Shown piece by piece: positions 22,823 to 32,999 of a stretch of 64,000 nucleotides of DNA. Each line of letters starts with the position of its first letter. Positions within the stretch are counted from its first letter, which is position 1. Origin of the DNA: an uncultured Pedosphaera sp. (lineage in GTDB: Bacteria > Verrucomicrobiota > Verrucomicrobiia > Limisphaerales > Pedosphaeraceae). The DNA lies in contig CAIXFN010000005.1 of the NCBI GenBank assembly GCA_903918755.1, forward strand, positions 62,001-126,000, written 5' to 3'. The notes below the pieces were generated by a model. It saw only the letters and a list, made by a program, of their open reading frames with translations, was not told where the DNA came from and made no database searches. Made by a program: the position numbers and the translations under genes.

Positions 22823-25800
22823 TCAGTTGACGAAAGTCAGTTCGTTGGTTTCCAGTAGCACCTGCGCAAATTTCTCCCAAATCGTCAGGCGCCGAATGGG
22901 TGTCTCGCCGGAAAAATCCTTCTGCGTATCCCAATCCAGAACCGACTCCGCGGAAGTGCTGGCCGCAGTTTCCATTTTGACGTGCGCGGGCCAGGTGAAA
23001 TTGTCGCCCTTCGGATTATCGCGGCAATCCGTGACAAAGTCGATTTGGTCACCGAGCTTGACTTGCAGGCGGGCGACCTTCAACGGCGCCTGAGAACGGA
23101 TGGCATTTGCCGTCGTCACTTCGCCCAAGCGGCTGGAAACAATGCGCGCCCGCACGCCATCGCCCTCGGTCGAACCGTGCGTCAAAGTGCTATCGATGGA
23201 AATGAAGCCGTCCCGGGGAGCGGTCCAGCGGCGGATGACGGCAAACATCTGTCCCGGCAGGCCATTATTCCCGCCCAAATAAAGCCCCTTTACCCGCAGG
23301 TCAGTGATTTTCGAATCCGGCTGCCACGTGCCATTGGCAAAGGTGGTCATGGGGATGAAAAGCTTGGTTCGATGGTTGACGGAATCGAATTCCCCGTACC
23401 CGTAACTCCATGCCGCCTGGGGCGTGGTCTGCCATTCGGTCGTGCTGGCGGAACGCATGAAATTTTGGGCCAGTTTCGTCTCCACATCGGTGGGGCGGCG
23501 TTGGTAAATCAGTTGGTAAAGCAGTTGCAGCCGCGCGTCAAAATCCTGATGGGATTTGACATCGACCCGCTTGCAGATGTTCCGCGCCTGTTCGACCACC
23601 AACTGGCTGTTCATCATGAAGAGCGCCTGCTGGGGCACCACCGTGCTCTCGCGCTTGCCGGTGGTCAAATCCGGGTTGGCGAAATCGAAGGCCGCAAACA
23701 TGCTGGGCACGCTCTTGCGATCCACAAATCCGTAAATCGTCCGGCGCTGGGAATATGGCTCGGAATCCAGCCGCACCGGGCGCCCGCCCATCGTCAAATC
23801 GAGGTCGCCCCCAATCGACAGGATCGTGTCCCGCAGCGCTTCAAAATCCAGTCGCCGCCGGTTCATCCGCCACAGCCAGCGATTGTCCGGATCAATCTGC
23901 TCAAAACGCGGAATCTCCTCACTGCTCTGCTGGTAAACACTCGAAAGCATCAAAAGCCGGTGGAGGTTTTTGACCGACCAGCCGTCCTCCATAAAGCGAG
24001 TCGCCAGGTAGTCGAGCAACTCCGGGTGCGACGGCGTATCGCCCCGCAGCCCGAAATCATCCGGGGAACGCACCAAACCCTCCCCGAAATGGTGCAACCA
24101 GACCCGATTCACGAAAACCCGGGCGGTGAGCGGGTTATCCTTGCTGGCGATGGCGCGCGCCAATTCCAAACGACCGCTGCCGGTCTTGTAAACCGGCGGT
24201 GAATCGCCCGCCAAAATCGAGAGAAAATGGCGCTCGACGACCGGTCCGCGATTGCCGGCATTCCCCTTGATCAGGATCGCGGAATTCTGGCCGTTCCCGT
24301 TGTCCTCCAATGCGGGAGCCCGTTGCGGGGATCCAGGATGCGAAATGACGAGATCTTCCAATGATCGCTCCAGTTCCAGGAGCTTGTTCCGCATTTTGTT
24401 GTCCCGGTCAATGTATTGGTTCACCCGGCCCGCATCCACGGCCAGGGGCGAGCCATTGGCGTACATCAGCCGCCGGATTTCTTCCTGGCCCGCATCGGGA
24501 AGCACGGTCAGGACCGGCGGGGAGTTGGAGGCGGAACGTGCTTTGGCTTCCGACTCCGCCAGCGCCTCGCGCCAGCGGGTTTCCACATCAGCAAAGACCG
24601 AGCCATAACGCCCGGCCACCTGCGCCAGGGAGTTGGGCGCGCTGGCGAACATGCGCGCAATCATGGGATTGATCGGCTTGGTTTTGTCCGCATTGGCGTA
24701 GAACTTGGCCGCCAGCGCGGGGGCCTGCGCGGCAAAGGAAGCTTCCGGCAGTCTGGCGAAAGCAAACCAGGGCGCGAACACCGGGTGATGCCGCCCCTCC
24801 CAGTTCCGGAGGGAATTCTCCCAGGCGTCCGCGATCTGGTTATTCAATCCCCGCTTCCCGATGAAAACATACCGGGCCATTCCGTTGGTCACCCGTTTGA
24901 ACTCCTGCAGGGCGATCAGGTAGTTCGCGGCCTTCGAAAGCATCTCCCCTTTCAAGGCCGCCCCCGCCTCCGTTCGGAAAGTATCAATCTTTGCCTTGCG
25001 ATTGTGGAATTCCGCCTGAAACGCTTGGTACGCCACCTTGTTGGTGGGAATCTCAACCAAAGGCTCTTCCCGGGGTTCGCCCGAACTGGCGAAAATTCCA
25101 TGCAGCGCGTAATAGTCCTTTTGGGGAATCGGGTCGAACTTGTGATCGTGGCAGCGCGCGCAGGTGATGCCCATGGCCATCGTGCCCTTGCCGATGATAT
25201 CCAGGCGGTCATCAATCACGTCGTTCATCCGGTTGCCCAGGGTCAGGAAACCCATCGCCGCCAGGGTGTGTTTGTCCCCGGCGGTGGGGAGCTTGTCCGC
25301 CGCGATTTGCTGCATCAGAAACTGGTCGTAGGGCAAATCGTCATTGAAGGCGCGAATGACATAGTCCCGGTAAACATAGGAATAGGGATAGCGGTCATCG
25401 CGTTGGTTACCCTGGATGCCCTTGGTATCACCATAGTGGGCGACATCCAGCCAATGTCGTCCCCAGCGTTCCCCGTAATGAGGCGAGGCCAGGAGCCGGT
25501 CCACCACTTTGGCGTAGGCCTCGTCCGAATCATCCGCTAAAAACGCATCCAGTTCCCGTCCGGTGGGAGGAATCCCGATCAGATCAAAGGTCGCCCGGCG
25601 CAGCAAAGTGACCTTGTTCGCGCGACGCGATGGGGCCAACCCTTTCGGCTGCAGCGCCGCGAGAATAAACTTGTCCACCTCCGTACGGGCCCAATGGTCC
25701 GGGTCCGCCGGTTCCGGGACCACGGGTTTGACCACCGGTTGAAAAGCCCAATGTTTCTTCGCCTTCTCCGCATCGACCCGGTACTCGTGGCCACTGGGGG

Positions 25801-26251
25801 CCGCGTTGGTGCGGGTGTCCGGGGCGCCCATTTTCACCCAAGCTTCGAGGTCGGCAATGAGGTTGGAGGACAACTGCCGGTCATTCGGCGGCATCTGCAA
25901 ATCCTTGTCCTTATACCGGACCGCCTTGATGAGCAGACTCTTCTCCACATCGCCCGGGACGAGACCGGGACCCGTGTCGCCCCCTTTGAGCAAGCCCGCC
26001 CGCGTGTCCAGCAAGAGTCCGCCCTTCACCTTCTCACTGTCCTGAGCATGGCACTTGTAGCAATTATCCGCCAGGATCGGCCGGATCTTGCGCTCGAAGA
26101 AATCCACTTGCTCCGGAGTGAATTGAGCCGCCGCAGCCGAAACCGCCAGCACGGCGTTGCTCAGCGCCAGGAGCAGAACCGGGGCTGATTTCCCGGGGAG
26201 ATACTGCCAAAGCCTTGTCACAATGTTTGCGAATTTACAATTTCCCACCAC
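22823..26251 (-). CDS. PSCyt1-DUF1549-DUF1553 secreted cytochrome-like protein
   Basis: The 1142-residue product starts with a signal segment (residues ~22-42). A PSCyt1 cytochrome domain follows with the haem motif CYKCH (Cys64-His68). DUF1549/PSCyt2 comes next, with HYGERWGRHWLDVAHYGD and a second CARCH motif (~residue 363), then DUF1553/PSD1 (FVNRVWLHHFGEGLV, RRRLDFEALRDTIL). Such proteins are extremely common in Planctomycetota and Verrucomicrobiota, usually next to a DUF1501 gene, and are thought to take part in extracytoplasmic oxidation of complex substrates; the reaction is not established. The GTG start follows the DUF1501 stop by 4 nt, so the pair is translationally coupled. Confidence 0.93.
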   Translation of the reverse strand: MVGNCKFANIVTRLWQYLPGKSAPVLLLALSNAVLAVSAAAAQFTPEQVDFFERKIRPILADNCYKCHAQDSEKVKGGLLLDTRAGLLKGGDTGPGLVPGDVEKSLLIKAVRYKDKDLQMPPNDRQLSSNLIADLEAWVKMGAPDTRTNAAPSGHEYRVDAEKAKKHWAFQPVVKPVVPEPADPDHWARTEVDKFILAALQPKGLAPSRRANKVTLLRRATFDLIGIPPTGRELDAFLADDSDEAYAKVVDRLLASPHYGERWGRHWLDVAHYGDTKGIQGNQRDDRYPYSYVYRDYVIRAFNDDLPYDQFLMQQIAADKLPTAGDKHTLAAMGFLTLGNRMNDVIDDRLDIIGKGTMAMGITCARCHDHKFDPIPQKDYYALHGIFASSGEPREEPLVEIPTNKVAYQAFQAEFHNRKAKIDTFRTEAGAALKGEMLSKAANYLIALQEFKRVTNGMARYVFIGKRGLNNQIADAWENSLRNWEGRHHPVFAPWFAFARLPEASFAAQAPALAAKFYANADKTKPINPMIARMFASAPNSLAQVAGRYGSVFADVETRWREALAESEAKARSASNSPPVLTVLPDAGQEEIRRLMYANGSPLAVDAGRVNQYIDRDNKMRNKLLELERSLEDLVISHPGSPQRAPALEDNGNGQNSAILIKGNAGNRGPVVERHFLSILAGDSPPVYKTGSGRLELARAIASKDNPLTARVFVNRVWLHHFGEGLVRSPDDFGLRGDTPSHPELLDYLATRFMEDGWSVKNLHRLLMLSSVYQQSSEEIPRFEQIDPDNRWLWRMNRRRLDFEALRDTILSIGGDLDLTMGGRPVRLDSEPYSQRRTIYGFVDRKSVPSMFAAFDFANPDLTTGKRESTVVPQQALFMMNSQLVVEQARNICKRVDVKSHQDFDARLQLLYQLIYQRRPTDVETKLAQNFMRSASTTEWQTTPQAAWSYGYGEFDSVNHRTKLFIPMTTFANGTWQPDSKITDLRVKGLYLGGNNGLPGQMFAVIRRWTAPRDGFISIDSTLTHGSTEGDGVRARIVSSRLGEVTTANAIRSQAPLKVARLQVKLGDQIDFVTDCRDNPKGDNFTWPAHVKMETAASTSAESVLDWDTQKDFSGETPIRRLTIWEKFAQVLLETNELTFVN

Positions 26252-26255
26252 CCGC

Positions 26256-27677
26256 TCAGGCCAAAACCCCCTTCACCACCTTGCCGTACACATCCGTCAA
26301 CCGGAAGTCCCGTCCGTTGTAGCGGTAGGTGAGTTTCTCGTGATCGAAGCCCAATACTTTCAAAATCGTCGCGTGCAGGTCGTGGATATGCACCTTGTCC
26401 TCAATCGCGCGCGCGCCAAATTCATCGGTGGCTCCGTAGGTCACACCGCCCCGGATTCCGCCGCCCGCCAGCCACATGCTGAAGGCCTTGTTGTTGTGGG
26501 TTCGCCCGGGATTGCCCCCGGCCATGTTCCCGTCCGCCGTGGGGGAACGGCCGAATTCACCGCCCCAAATCACCAAGGTGTCTTTCAACATCCCCTTTTG
26601 CTTGAGGTCGGTAAGCAGGGCATCAATGGGCTTGTCAATTTCGCCAGCCGTCCGGGTCATGGAATTTTGGAGGTTGCTGTGATGGTCCCAACCGCCATGC
26701 CAGACCTGGACAAACCGCACGCCTTTCTCCAGCAAACGGCGGGCGATGAGCATCTGCCGTCCCGCCTGGGTGTTGTCCCCATACATGGCGCGGGTTTCGG
26801 CGGTTTCCTTGCTGATGTCAAACGCGTCGGTGGCTTCCATCTGCATCTGGTAGGCCAGTTCGTAGGCCTGCAAACGGGCTTCTAATTGGGCGTCCTTGCG
26901 CAAATTTTGACTGTGCACCTCGTTCAACTGGTGGAGCAAGTCCAACTGTTGCCGCTGCTCGGGCAGCGAGGTGTACTTGTTCTTGATGTTCTCGATCAGC
27001 TTTTCGATGGAAGTATTCTGGGTGTTGACCGCGGTGCCCTGGTAGGCTCCGGGCAGGAAGGCGGAGCGCACATTTTGGGCGGAGACTCCCCCCGGGGACA
27101 GGGCGATGAAGGCCGGCAGATTCTGGTTCTCACTGCCCAACCCGTAGGTCACCCATGAGCCCACACTGGGTTTCGGCAAGCGGATCGAACCCGTGTTCAT
27201 CATCAGGCTCGCCGCGGCATGATCCGGAATGTCCGTGTACATCGAACGAATCACCGCCAGGTCGTCCACGTGTTTGCCGGTCAGGGGAAAAACTTCGCTG
27301 ACCTCCGTGCCGCTCTGACCCATTTTTTGAAATTTGAAGGGCGACGCGAACACCGTGCCGTTCTTGTCATCGGGCATCGGCTTCTCATGATACTTCGCCA
27401 TGCCCGGTTTGGGATCCCAGGTGTCCAGATGCGAAGGAGCCCCCGCGGCAAAAATATGGATCACCCGTTTGGCTTTGGGGGCAAAATGCGGGGCTTTCGG
27501 CGCAAACGGAGAAAATTGGTCGGCCCGGGCGTCCGGCGCCTCCAGCAATCCCATGCCCACCAGGCTGGTCAGACTCAGCGCCCCAAATCCCATCCCCAGC
27601 CGGTTTAAAAACTGGCGCCGGGTGAAGATGGAATCCTCGGGCCGGTGTTCACGATCCTGACACGTCGGTTGAATCAT
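26256..27677 (-). CDS. DUF1501 Tat-exported protein
   Basis: The 473-residue protein has a twin-arginine signal (TRRQFLNRLGMGFGA, residues ~19-33), so it is exported folded. DUF1501 motifs follow: KRVIHIFAAGAPSHLDTWDPKP, SMYTDIPDHAAA, and near the end WHGGWDHHSNL and VIWGGEFGRSP, which carry His/Asp/Glu residues of the sulfatase/alkaline-phosphatase-like fold. It is the first gene of the pair with the PSCyt1-DUF1549-DUF1553 protein downstream, the standard arrangement in this phylum. The pair probably acts on an extracytoplasmic substrate, but no reaction is known. Confidence 0.93.
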   Translation of the reverse strand: MIQPTCQDREHRPEDSIFTRRQFLNRLGMGFGALSLTSLVGMGLLEAPDARADQFSPFAPKAPHFAPKAKRVIHIFAAGAPSHLDTWDPKPGMAKYHEKPMPDDKNGTVFASPFKFQKMGQSGTEVSEVFPLTGKHVDDLAVIRSMYTDIPDHAAASLMMNTGSIRLPKPSVGSWVTYGLGSENQNLPAFIALSPGGVSAQNVRSAFLPGAYQGTAVNTQNTSIEKLIENIKNKYTSLPEQRQQLDLLHQLNEVHSQNLRKDAQLEARLQAYELAYQMQMEATDAFDISKETAETRAMYGDNTQAGRQMLIARRLLEKGVRFVQVWHGGWDHHSNLQNSMTRTAGEIDKPIDALLTDLKQKGMLKDTLVIWGGEFGRSPTADGNMAGGNPGRTHNNKAFSMWLAGGGIRGGVTYGATDEFGARAIEDKVHIHDLHATILKVLGFDHEKLTYRYNGRDFRLTDVYGKVVKGVLA

Positions 27678-27805
27678 AGGTCATTATGCGGGGCAGACCG
27701 CGTTGCGCAGCGAATTTGGTTTCGCGCAATGTGCCATACCAGGGTCAAAACGCAAGCCATTATGACCTTTTTGGGCCCGTCACCGGGCAACCAATGGCCA
27801 GGCGA

Positions 27806-29758
27806 TCACTTCAAAACCAGGACGTCCACTCGCGTGCCCTTGCTCCCGCCCCGATACACCCGCTCCACCGCCTTTTGGAAGTCCCCGGCGCCTGCCGTGG
27901 AGATGTCCATGAATCGTTGGGGGTTCCGATCAGTCAGCGGAAACCAGGAACTTTGAATCTGGACCATGATCCGGTGCCCGGCGCGAAAAGTGTGCAGAAC
28001 ATCCGGCATGGCAAATTCAATATGCGCCGGCACGCCTGGTCGGAACGGCTCCGGCTGGGCCCGGTTGTTGCGGTACTTGCCGCGAAACGGTTCGCCCCGA
28101 ACCATCTGCTGGTAGCCGGGCATATGCCCCCCCGCCGAAAGCGATTCCAATTCCGGGTAGTCGTTCGGGAACACGTCGATCAGTTTCACATCGAAATCCG
28201 AGTCGGTGCCGGAAGTCGAAACCTGCAGCACGGGAGTGACCGGTCCGGCGATGGTAATATCCTCCTCCAGCGGCTCGGTCTGGTAGGTCAGCACATCGGT
28301 GCGGTGCGATGCAAAGCGTTGATCATGGGTCATGTAATCTCCCGGCATGCCGGCGCCGATCTCACCCATGACGGGTACCGGATGGGCCGGATCGCTGGTA
28401 TATTCGTCAAATTCAACCGCCTGGCCTTGGGTGGGGGTAAAGGAAAGTCCGCCCCCGGGGCCCAGATACAGGGAACGCCGTTCCGCCTCTTGCGGGGGCC
28501 AACTCGCAAATCGCTTCCATTCCCCGGTGCCCGTCTCAAACAACCAGGCCTTCGGGACATGCTCATCCCCCGCCACCTTTAACCCCTCCCCCTTGGATTT
28601 GAGATGGTTGAGGAAGAAAGGCAATTCGATGTGCTCCCGGAAAAATTCGCCGGTTTTGGAGGCAAACATCAGGTTGCCCAATCGGTCGCCATCACCCCGG
28701 GACCAGCCCCCGTGCGACCACGGACCCATGATCAGGGTATTCGCTGGCGCATGCCCATCCCGATCGACCGCCCGGAACAATTTCAACGGGCCGGCCAGAT
28801 CCTCGGCGTCATACCACCCCCCTACGAAAAGCACCGCCGGCTTGACGTTCTTCATGTGCGGCGCCAGGGCGCGCGACGACCAAAACTCGTCGTAAGCTGG
28901 ATGCCGCACGATATCGGTCCAGTACTCGTTCTCATAATTCAAATACTTGTCATCCGCATTGGCCAGCGGTCCCATGCGCAGGTAGAAATCGTATTGGTCG
29001 GGCGTGCCGAATTCGAACCGATCCCGCGGGGAAGAACGCTCGGGGACCGGACCGCGCGGTTTGAAACTCGTGAAAAAGCCGAAATTGGCGGCCAGAAACA
29101 GTGCGCCGTTGTGGTAGGAATCATCGCCATCCCCCACATCACCCATCGGAGCCTGCGGAGAAACCGCCTTCAGGGCCGGATGCGAATGAATGAGACTGAA
29201 TGCGGCGTAAAATCCCGGGTAAGAAATTCCCCACATCCCCACCTTGCCATTATTGCGGGGCAAATTTTTAACCAGCCATTCGATAGTGTCGTAGGTGTCC
29301 GTGCTCTCGTCGAAATCCCGCGGCCCGGTCAGGTTTGCCTTGTGCACCGGCACATCCACGAAGGTGCCCTCCGATAGATAACGCCCCCGCACATCCTGAT
29401 AAACGAAGATGAATCCCTCCGTCGCGAATCCGTCCGAAGGCCCCAGGCTGGGCCGATAATTATCGATGCCATAGGGCCCCACGGAGTATGGGGTCCGTTG
29501 CATCATGATGGGATACGTCTTGCTGGTGTCTTTGGGCAGATAGACAGAGGTGAACAATTTCGTGCCATCCCGCATCGGAATGCGATAATCGTGCTTGGTG
29601 TAACGGGAGCGCACGGAATCGGCGGACGCCCCGGCTCCGCCGGGCCGTGGTTGGGCGGGGGCGTCCGCCGGATGCAGGACCAAAAGTCCGGCGGAAAAGA
29701 GGGCGAAGAGGGTCCGTAACCGTGGGCTGGAACAGGCGGGTCGGGTGATCCGATTCAT
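27806..29758 (-). CDS. CocE/NonD-family secreted alpha/beta hydrolase
   Basis: The 650-residue protein has a signal peptide (cleavage near PAQPR, residue ~36), an alpha/beta-hydrolase domain of the X-Pro dipeptidyl-peptidase/CocE type and a C-terminal jelly-roll. Visible catalytic elements are the nucleophile in WGISYPG (Ser near 177), an Asp in GGWYDAEDL and a His in GPWSHGG. The oxyanion Tyr of the family would be in RTPYS. CocE relatives hydrolyse esters or amides such as cocaine, glutaryl-7-ACA or peptides; the substrate here is unknown. It is probably monocistronic, 128 bp upstream of the DUF1501 gene on the same strand. Confidence 0.92.
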   Translation of the reverse strand: MNRITRPACSSPRLRTLFALFSAGLLVLHPADAPAQPRPGGAGASADSVRSRYTKHDYRIPMRDGTKLFTSVYLPKDTSKTYPIMMQRTPYSVGPYGIDNYRPSLGPSDGFATEGFIFVYQDVRGRYLSEGTFVDVPVHKANLTGPRDFDESTDTYDTIEWLVKNLPRNNGKVGMWGISYPGFYAAFSLIHSHPALKAVSPQAPMGDVGDGDDSYHNGALFLAANFGFFTSFKPRGPVPERSSPRDRFEFGTPDQYDFYLRMGPLANADDKYLNYENEYWTDIVRHPAYDEFWSSRALAPHMKNVKPAVLFVGGWYDAEDLAGPLKLFRAVDRDGHAPANTLIMGPWSHGGWSRGDGDRLGNLMFASKTGEFFREHIELPFFLNHLKSKGEGLKVAGDEHVPKAWLFETGTGEWKRFASWPPQEAERRSLYLGPGGGLSFTPTQGQAVEFDEYTSDPAHPVPVMGEIGAGMPGDYMTHDQRFASHRTDVLTYQTEPLEEDITIAGPVTPVLQVSTSGTDSDFDVKLIDVFPNDYPELESLSAGGHMPGYQQMVRGEPFRGKYRNNRAQPEPFRPGVPAHIEFAMPDVLHTFRAGHRIMVQIQSSWFPLTDRNPQRFMDISTAGAGDFQKAVERVYRGGSKGTRVDVLVLK

Positions 29759-30006
29759 GGGCGCAAGCCTACGCTGATGGAGCGATGCGTCAAGCCCGCC
29801 CGCACGCGGAATTTTGGGCGGAGGTTCCCGCCGGAAAGCGCTCTTGGGCCGTGGCCCAGTCCATCGGTTTCCGGGCGGAACTTTGATTGCCGGAAGGGCT
29901 CCGCTCGGGCGAAGCTGAAAACGAATTATTGTTGACCAAATCCCAAGACCTGTGGAACATTAGGGTTATAAGCATGCAACGCCGTCTAAACTGGCATAAT
30001 TATTCC

Positions 30007-30837
30007 ATGAATAAAGTCCCTGAAAATCAGTCTAAATCCTCCTTCAGCGCCCGGGCGGCAAGTGACCCTGGCGCTACTTCGGCCCCGGGGCAGCGCGGAT
30101 TTACGTTGATCGAATTGTTGGTCGTGATCGCGATCATCGCCATCCTGGCGGGTATGCTCCTGCCCGCGCTGGCCGCTGCGAAAGCCAAAGCCCAGACGAC
30201 CACCTGCCTCAACAACATGCATCAGTTTGGGCTGACGGTGAACATGTACGCCAACGATAATTCGGACTATCTGCCCGGACCGAATTGGGGCAACACCCCC
30301 GGCTGGCTTTACAATGGGGATCCCACGGTTGTCCAACCCTGGCAGGCGCAGTTTGTGAACAATGACAATGCCTGGCACGGCGGAGAGTTTTGGTCCTACA
30401 TGAAGAAATCCGAGTCCTACCTTTGCCCGGTGGATTTGAAGAGCAAATATTACAAGCAGCGCGCGAACGGGCTTTCCAGCTACATCATGAATGGTGCGGT
30501 TTGCCGCTATGGCGGATTGACCGGCCCACCGGGGCAATGGTCGGACAAAATCACCTCCGCCCGGCCGACTTCCATGCTGATGTGGGAACCTGATGAAAAG
30601 TTGCTCAAAAATGGCGTGCCGATTGGAGCTTTCGCCTTTAACGATGCTTCCAGTTTTCCCGATAGCGGTCCGAGCGAGGCGGAAGGTCTTGGGCCATTGC
30701 ACAATAACAAGGGTGCCTCAGTCCTGGCGCTGGCGGGTCACACGCAATACATGCTGTTGACGACTTTCAATTCCTTGTCCAAGGATCCCAACAAAAATGA
30801 TCTCTGGTGGTCAAACGGCAGCGTGAACGGCCATTGA
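30007..30837 (+). CDS. Pseudopilin-like secreted protein, second copy
   Basis: With the ATG at 30007 the product has 276 residues; an ATG at 29974 would add 11. A ~30-residue leader precedes the prepilin signal [20 protein letters not shown], which anchors the protein after cleavage before Phe. The body has the short [10 protein letters not shown] helix and [13 protein letters not shown] typical of the family. The tail reads [14 protein letters not shown], so the Asp of the usual H-X9-DG motif is replaced. It shares its N-terminal signal with the pseudopilin at 1604-2443 but little else. A lipoprotein gene follows after 23 bp and may be co-transcribed. Confidence 0.92.
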   Translation: MNKVPENQSKSSFSARAASDPGATSAPGQRGFTLIELLVVIAIIAILAGMLLPALAAAKAKAQTTTCLNNMHQFGLTVNMYANDNSDYLPGPNWGNTPGWLYNGDPTVVQPWQAQFVNNDNAWHGGEFWSYMKKSESYLCPVDLKSKYYKQRANGLSSYIMNGAVCRYGGLTGPPGQWSDKITSARPTSMLMWEPDEKLLKNGVPIGAFAFNDASSFPDSGPSEAEGLGPLHNNKGASVLALAGHTQYMLLTTFNSLSKDPNKNDLWWSNGSVNGH

Positions 30838-30860
30838 TCTAAAAGATTTGGAGCTGCACC

Positions 30861-31256
30861 ATGAGCATCCGATTACTCCAACCACTCTTTAGCCGGTTCG
30901 CCGTGCGTGGTCCGGTTTTGGTAGTGCTTGCGATTGCTGGGCTGTCGCTGGCGGGTTGTGGCAGGAGTAGCTCGGGCAGTCTAGCGTCCTCCCACGAAAA
31001 AGAATTCAAATCCGCAACCGGTGAAGTCAAGGCGGGTTGGGATACCGTGGTGGCGGGGGTAAAGGCCAAAGATTATGCCGCCACCTTGACCGCCGTCGCC
31101 AAATTGGCGGGTAATCCCGCGCTCACGCCGGAACAAAGCAAGGCCTTGTCGGAAACCGGCACCGCCGTCAGCGATGAGATGTACGACAAGGCCAACAAGG
31201 GCGATGAAGCGGCCAAGCAGGCCCTTCAGACCCTCAAAGCCGCCAACGCGCGCTGA
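30861..31256 (+). CDS. Small lipoprotein
   Basis: The 131-residue product has a lipoprotein signal ending in the lipobox LAGC (Cys33), followed by a Ser-rich linker and a mostly helical Ala/Lys-rich domain (EKEFKSATGEVKAGW, then DYAATLTAVAKLAG, then EAAKQALQTLKAANAR). No named family recognised. It lies 23 bp downstream of a pseudopilin gene and is followed by a strong terminator, so the two probably form an operon. Membrane anchoring outside the cytoplasm is predicted; its function is unknown. Confidence 0.85.
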   Translation: MSIRLLQPLFSRFAVRGPVLVVLAIAGLSLAGCGRSSSGSLASSHEKEFKSATGEVKAGWDTVVAGVKAKDYAATLTAVAKLAGNPALTPEQSKALSETGTAVSDEMYDKANKGDEAAKQALQTLKAANAR

Positions 31257-31302
31257 ACTTTCTGGTTCGGCGGGTCGAAGCTGGTCCGTCCGTTCCTTTT
31301 CC

Positions 31303-31337
31303 AAAACCCCGTCGCGGCCAACCGCCTCGGGGTTTTT
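31303..31337 (+). terminator. Bidirectional rho-independent terminator
   Basis: AAAACCCCG (31303-31311) and CGGGGTTTTT (31328-31337) form a GC stem with a T tract on the plus strand and, from the AAAA, a T tract on the minus strand. It lies between the lipoprotein gene and the convergent PQQ-propeller gene and could stop both. Confidence 0.75.
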
Positions 31338-31383
31338 GCTTGCCACTGGTTATGGAGAAGCCGCCCCGAACGGGGCTTCGGAA

Positions 31384-32775
31384 TCATCGCGCCAAATCCA
31401 GACAAACGAGATGATCTTCGCTGCGGAGGTAGAGCCGCTTCCGCGCCAGAACCGGGGCCGCCCAGCAGGGATAGTGCAATTGGGGAATCTGTGAACGGCT
31501 GACCTCCACGGGATGCTCCGGATTGAGCTGGAACAAACCAAGCAAGCCACCCTCTCCCAGAACAATCAGTTTTCCGTCCGCCTTGATCCCCGACCCGCGA
31601 CCGTATACCCCCGGTGTGGGTGTGCTGTGAGGCACCCAATGTTCATCCCGGTCCCATTTGACGATTCCGGTCTTGAATTCCACGCAACGAAACCGGGCGT
31701 CCGGTTCGTTGCGCCCGCTGAAGGCATACAAATTTCCGTCGTGATAAACCGGGGTATTCCAATGAATTTCTAATGCCGTCCCCCGCCAAACCTCTTTCAC
31801 GCTCTTGCCCCCGGGTTGCACCTGCAGCAATACCGAACCCACCCGGTAATACGCCCCGGAAATAAGAATGAGATCATCCACCACTACGGGGGTCATGGCG
31901 TTCACCGAGTCCGTCGCCACGGACCGGAACCAAAAGCTAAAATTCACTTCCCCGGTTCGCGGATCCAGCGAAACCAGACCCTGGCGGGTCAGGCAGAGTA
32001 CCTGCCGCCGTCCCTGAATCGTCACCGCCAGGGGTGTCGAATAGCTGGCCTGCTTTTCCCAGGACTGCCACTGCACCTTGCGTTCCCCCGGCCAGCCGGT
32101 CATCGGGACGCCTTCCCAATTCTTCCGTCCCACACTTTCCCACACGGTCTTGCCGGTGGCTGCGTCGAACGCCACCATCCCTGAATCCGGTTGCCCGCCG
32201 ACCATTGCCAACACCATTTCCCCTTCCAGGATCGGCGTGCTGCCCACCCCGAAAAAAGCATTCGGCACGTTGAAATCAATGCCGTTGCCCGTGTCGCGCT
32301 GCCAGATCAACTTGCCGGTGGCCAGTTCCAAACAGGTTAATTTGCCCTCTGCACCAAAGGTGTAACACCGGTTCGAAGTCAGCAGGGGCGTGCAGCGGGG
32401 ACCATTATTGTAGCCGTAGGGATCCTGGTATTTGCTGGGATTCGAAAATTGCCAGAGCGACTTCCCGGTGGCTGCCTCCAGACATTCCACAATTTCCTCA
32501 TCGCCCCGGCGGTGATGAAAAACCAAACGGTTTTCCCGGATGGAAGGGGCGCCGTAGCCGGTGCCAATCGCCTTCTCCCAAAGGACGACCGGACCGTTCG
32601 TGGGCCAGGCGTCCAGCAAACCGGTTTCGGCGGAGGTTCCGTTGGCTTGGGGTCCTAAAAAGCGCGGCCAATCCTCCGGCGAATCCTGGCTCATCGCCAA
32701 AGCAGGAAGGAGGAGGCAAAAAACGGTGACCGCAAGCGTGAACCGGACCCGCTTCGGGTCCGGGAATATCATCAT
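31384..32775 (-). CDS. Secreted PQQ-type beta-propeller protein
   Basis: I chose the ATG at 32775 (another follows at 32772) because it begins a signal peptide ending ALAMSQ (residue ~29); the longer frame upstream looks non-coding. The ~463-residue product starts with DWPRFLGPQANGTS, the entry motif of the verrucomicrobial/planctomycetal PQQ-binding-like repeat proteins, and has blades such as CLEAATGKSLWQF, CLELATGKLIW, AFDAATGKTVW and SLDPRTGEV. No dehydrogenase active-site motif is seen. It is a paralogue in fold of the propeller at 8783-10240 but lacks EF hands. A binding or scaffold role is plausible. Confidence 0.91.
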   Translation of the reverse strand: MMIFPDPKRVRFTLAVTVFCLLLPALAMSQDSPEDWPRFLGPQANGTSAETGLLDAWPTNGPVVLWEKAIGTGYGAPSIRENRLVFHHRRGDEEIVECLEAATGKSLWQFSNPSKYQDPYGYNNGPRCTPLLTSNRCYTFGAEGKLTCLELATGKLIWQRDTGNGIDFNVPNAFFGVGSTPILEGEMVLAMVGGQPDSGMVAFDAATGKTVWESVGRKNWEGVPMTGWPGERKVQWQSWEKQASYSTPLAVTIQGRRQVLCLTRQGLVSLDPRTGEVNFSFWFRSVATDSVNAMTPVVVDDLILISGAYYRVGSVLLQVQPGGKSVKEVWRGTALEIHWNTPVYHDGNLYAFSGRNEPDARFRCVEFKTGIVKWDRDEHWVPHSTPTPGVYGRGSGIKADGKLIVLGEGGLLGLFQLNPEHPVEVSRSQIPQLHYPCWAAPVLARKRLYLRSEDHLVCLDLAR

Positions 32776-32999
32776 GGTGCGCACTCCCGCAGTTTGGAAG
32801 AATTGGGTGGCCCGCACAAGCCCCAAGCGGGGAGGCGCGGACCTTGTTGCCCCACGCAACCAGTCCCGCCCCCTCCCCGCACAAACCCAAGATGCGCACT
32901 GGCGCATCGCCGTTGCGGTTACCACCTTCCCTGGCACCCCGTCGGCGCATTGAAGCTGCCCACGGGTAAATTGTTACCCTGTCCCGACCCTACCACGGC

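Noticed and set aside
22982-24202. 406-codon plus-strand frame
   Set aside because: Antisense to the PSCyt1/DUF1549/DUF1553 gene, which has correct family motifs across the region.
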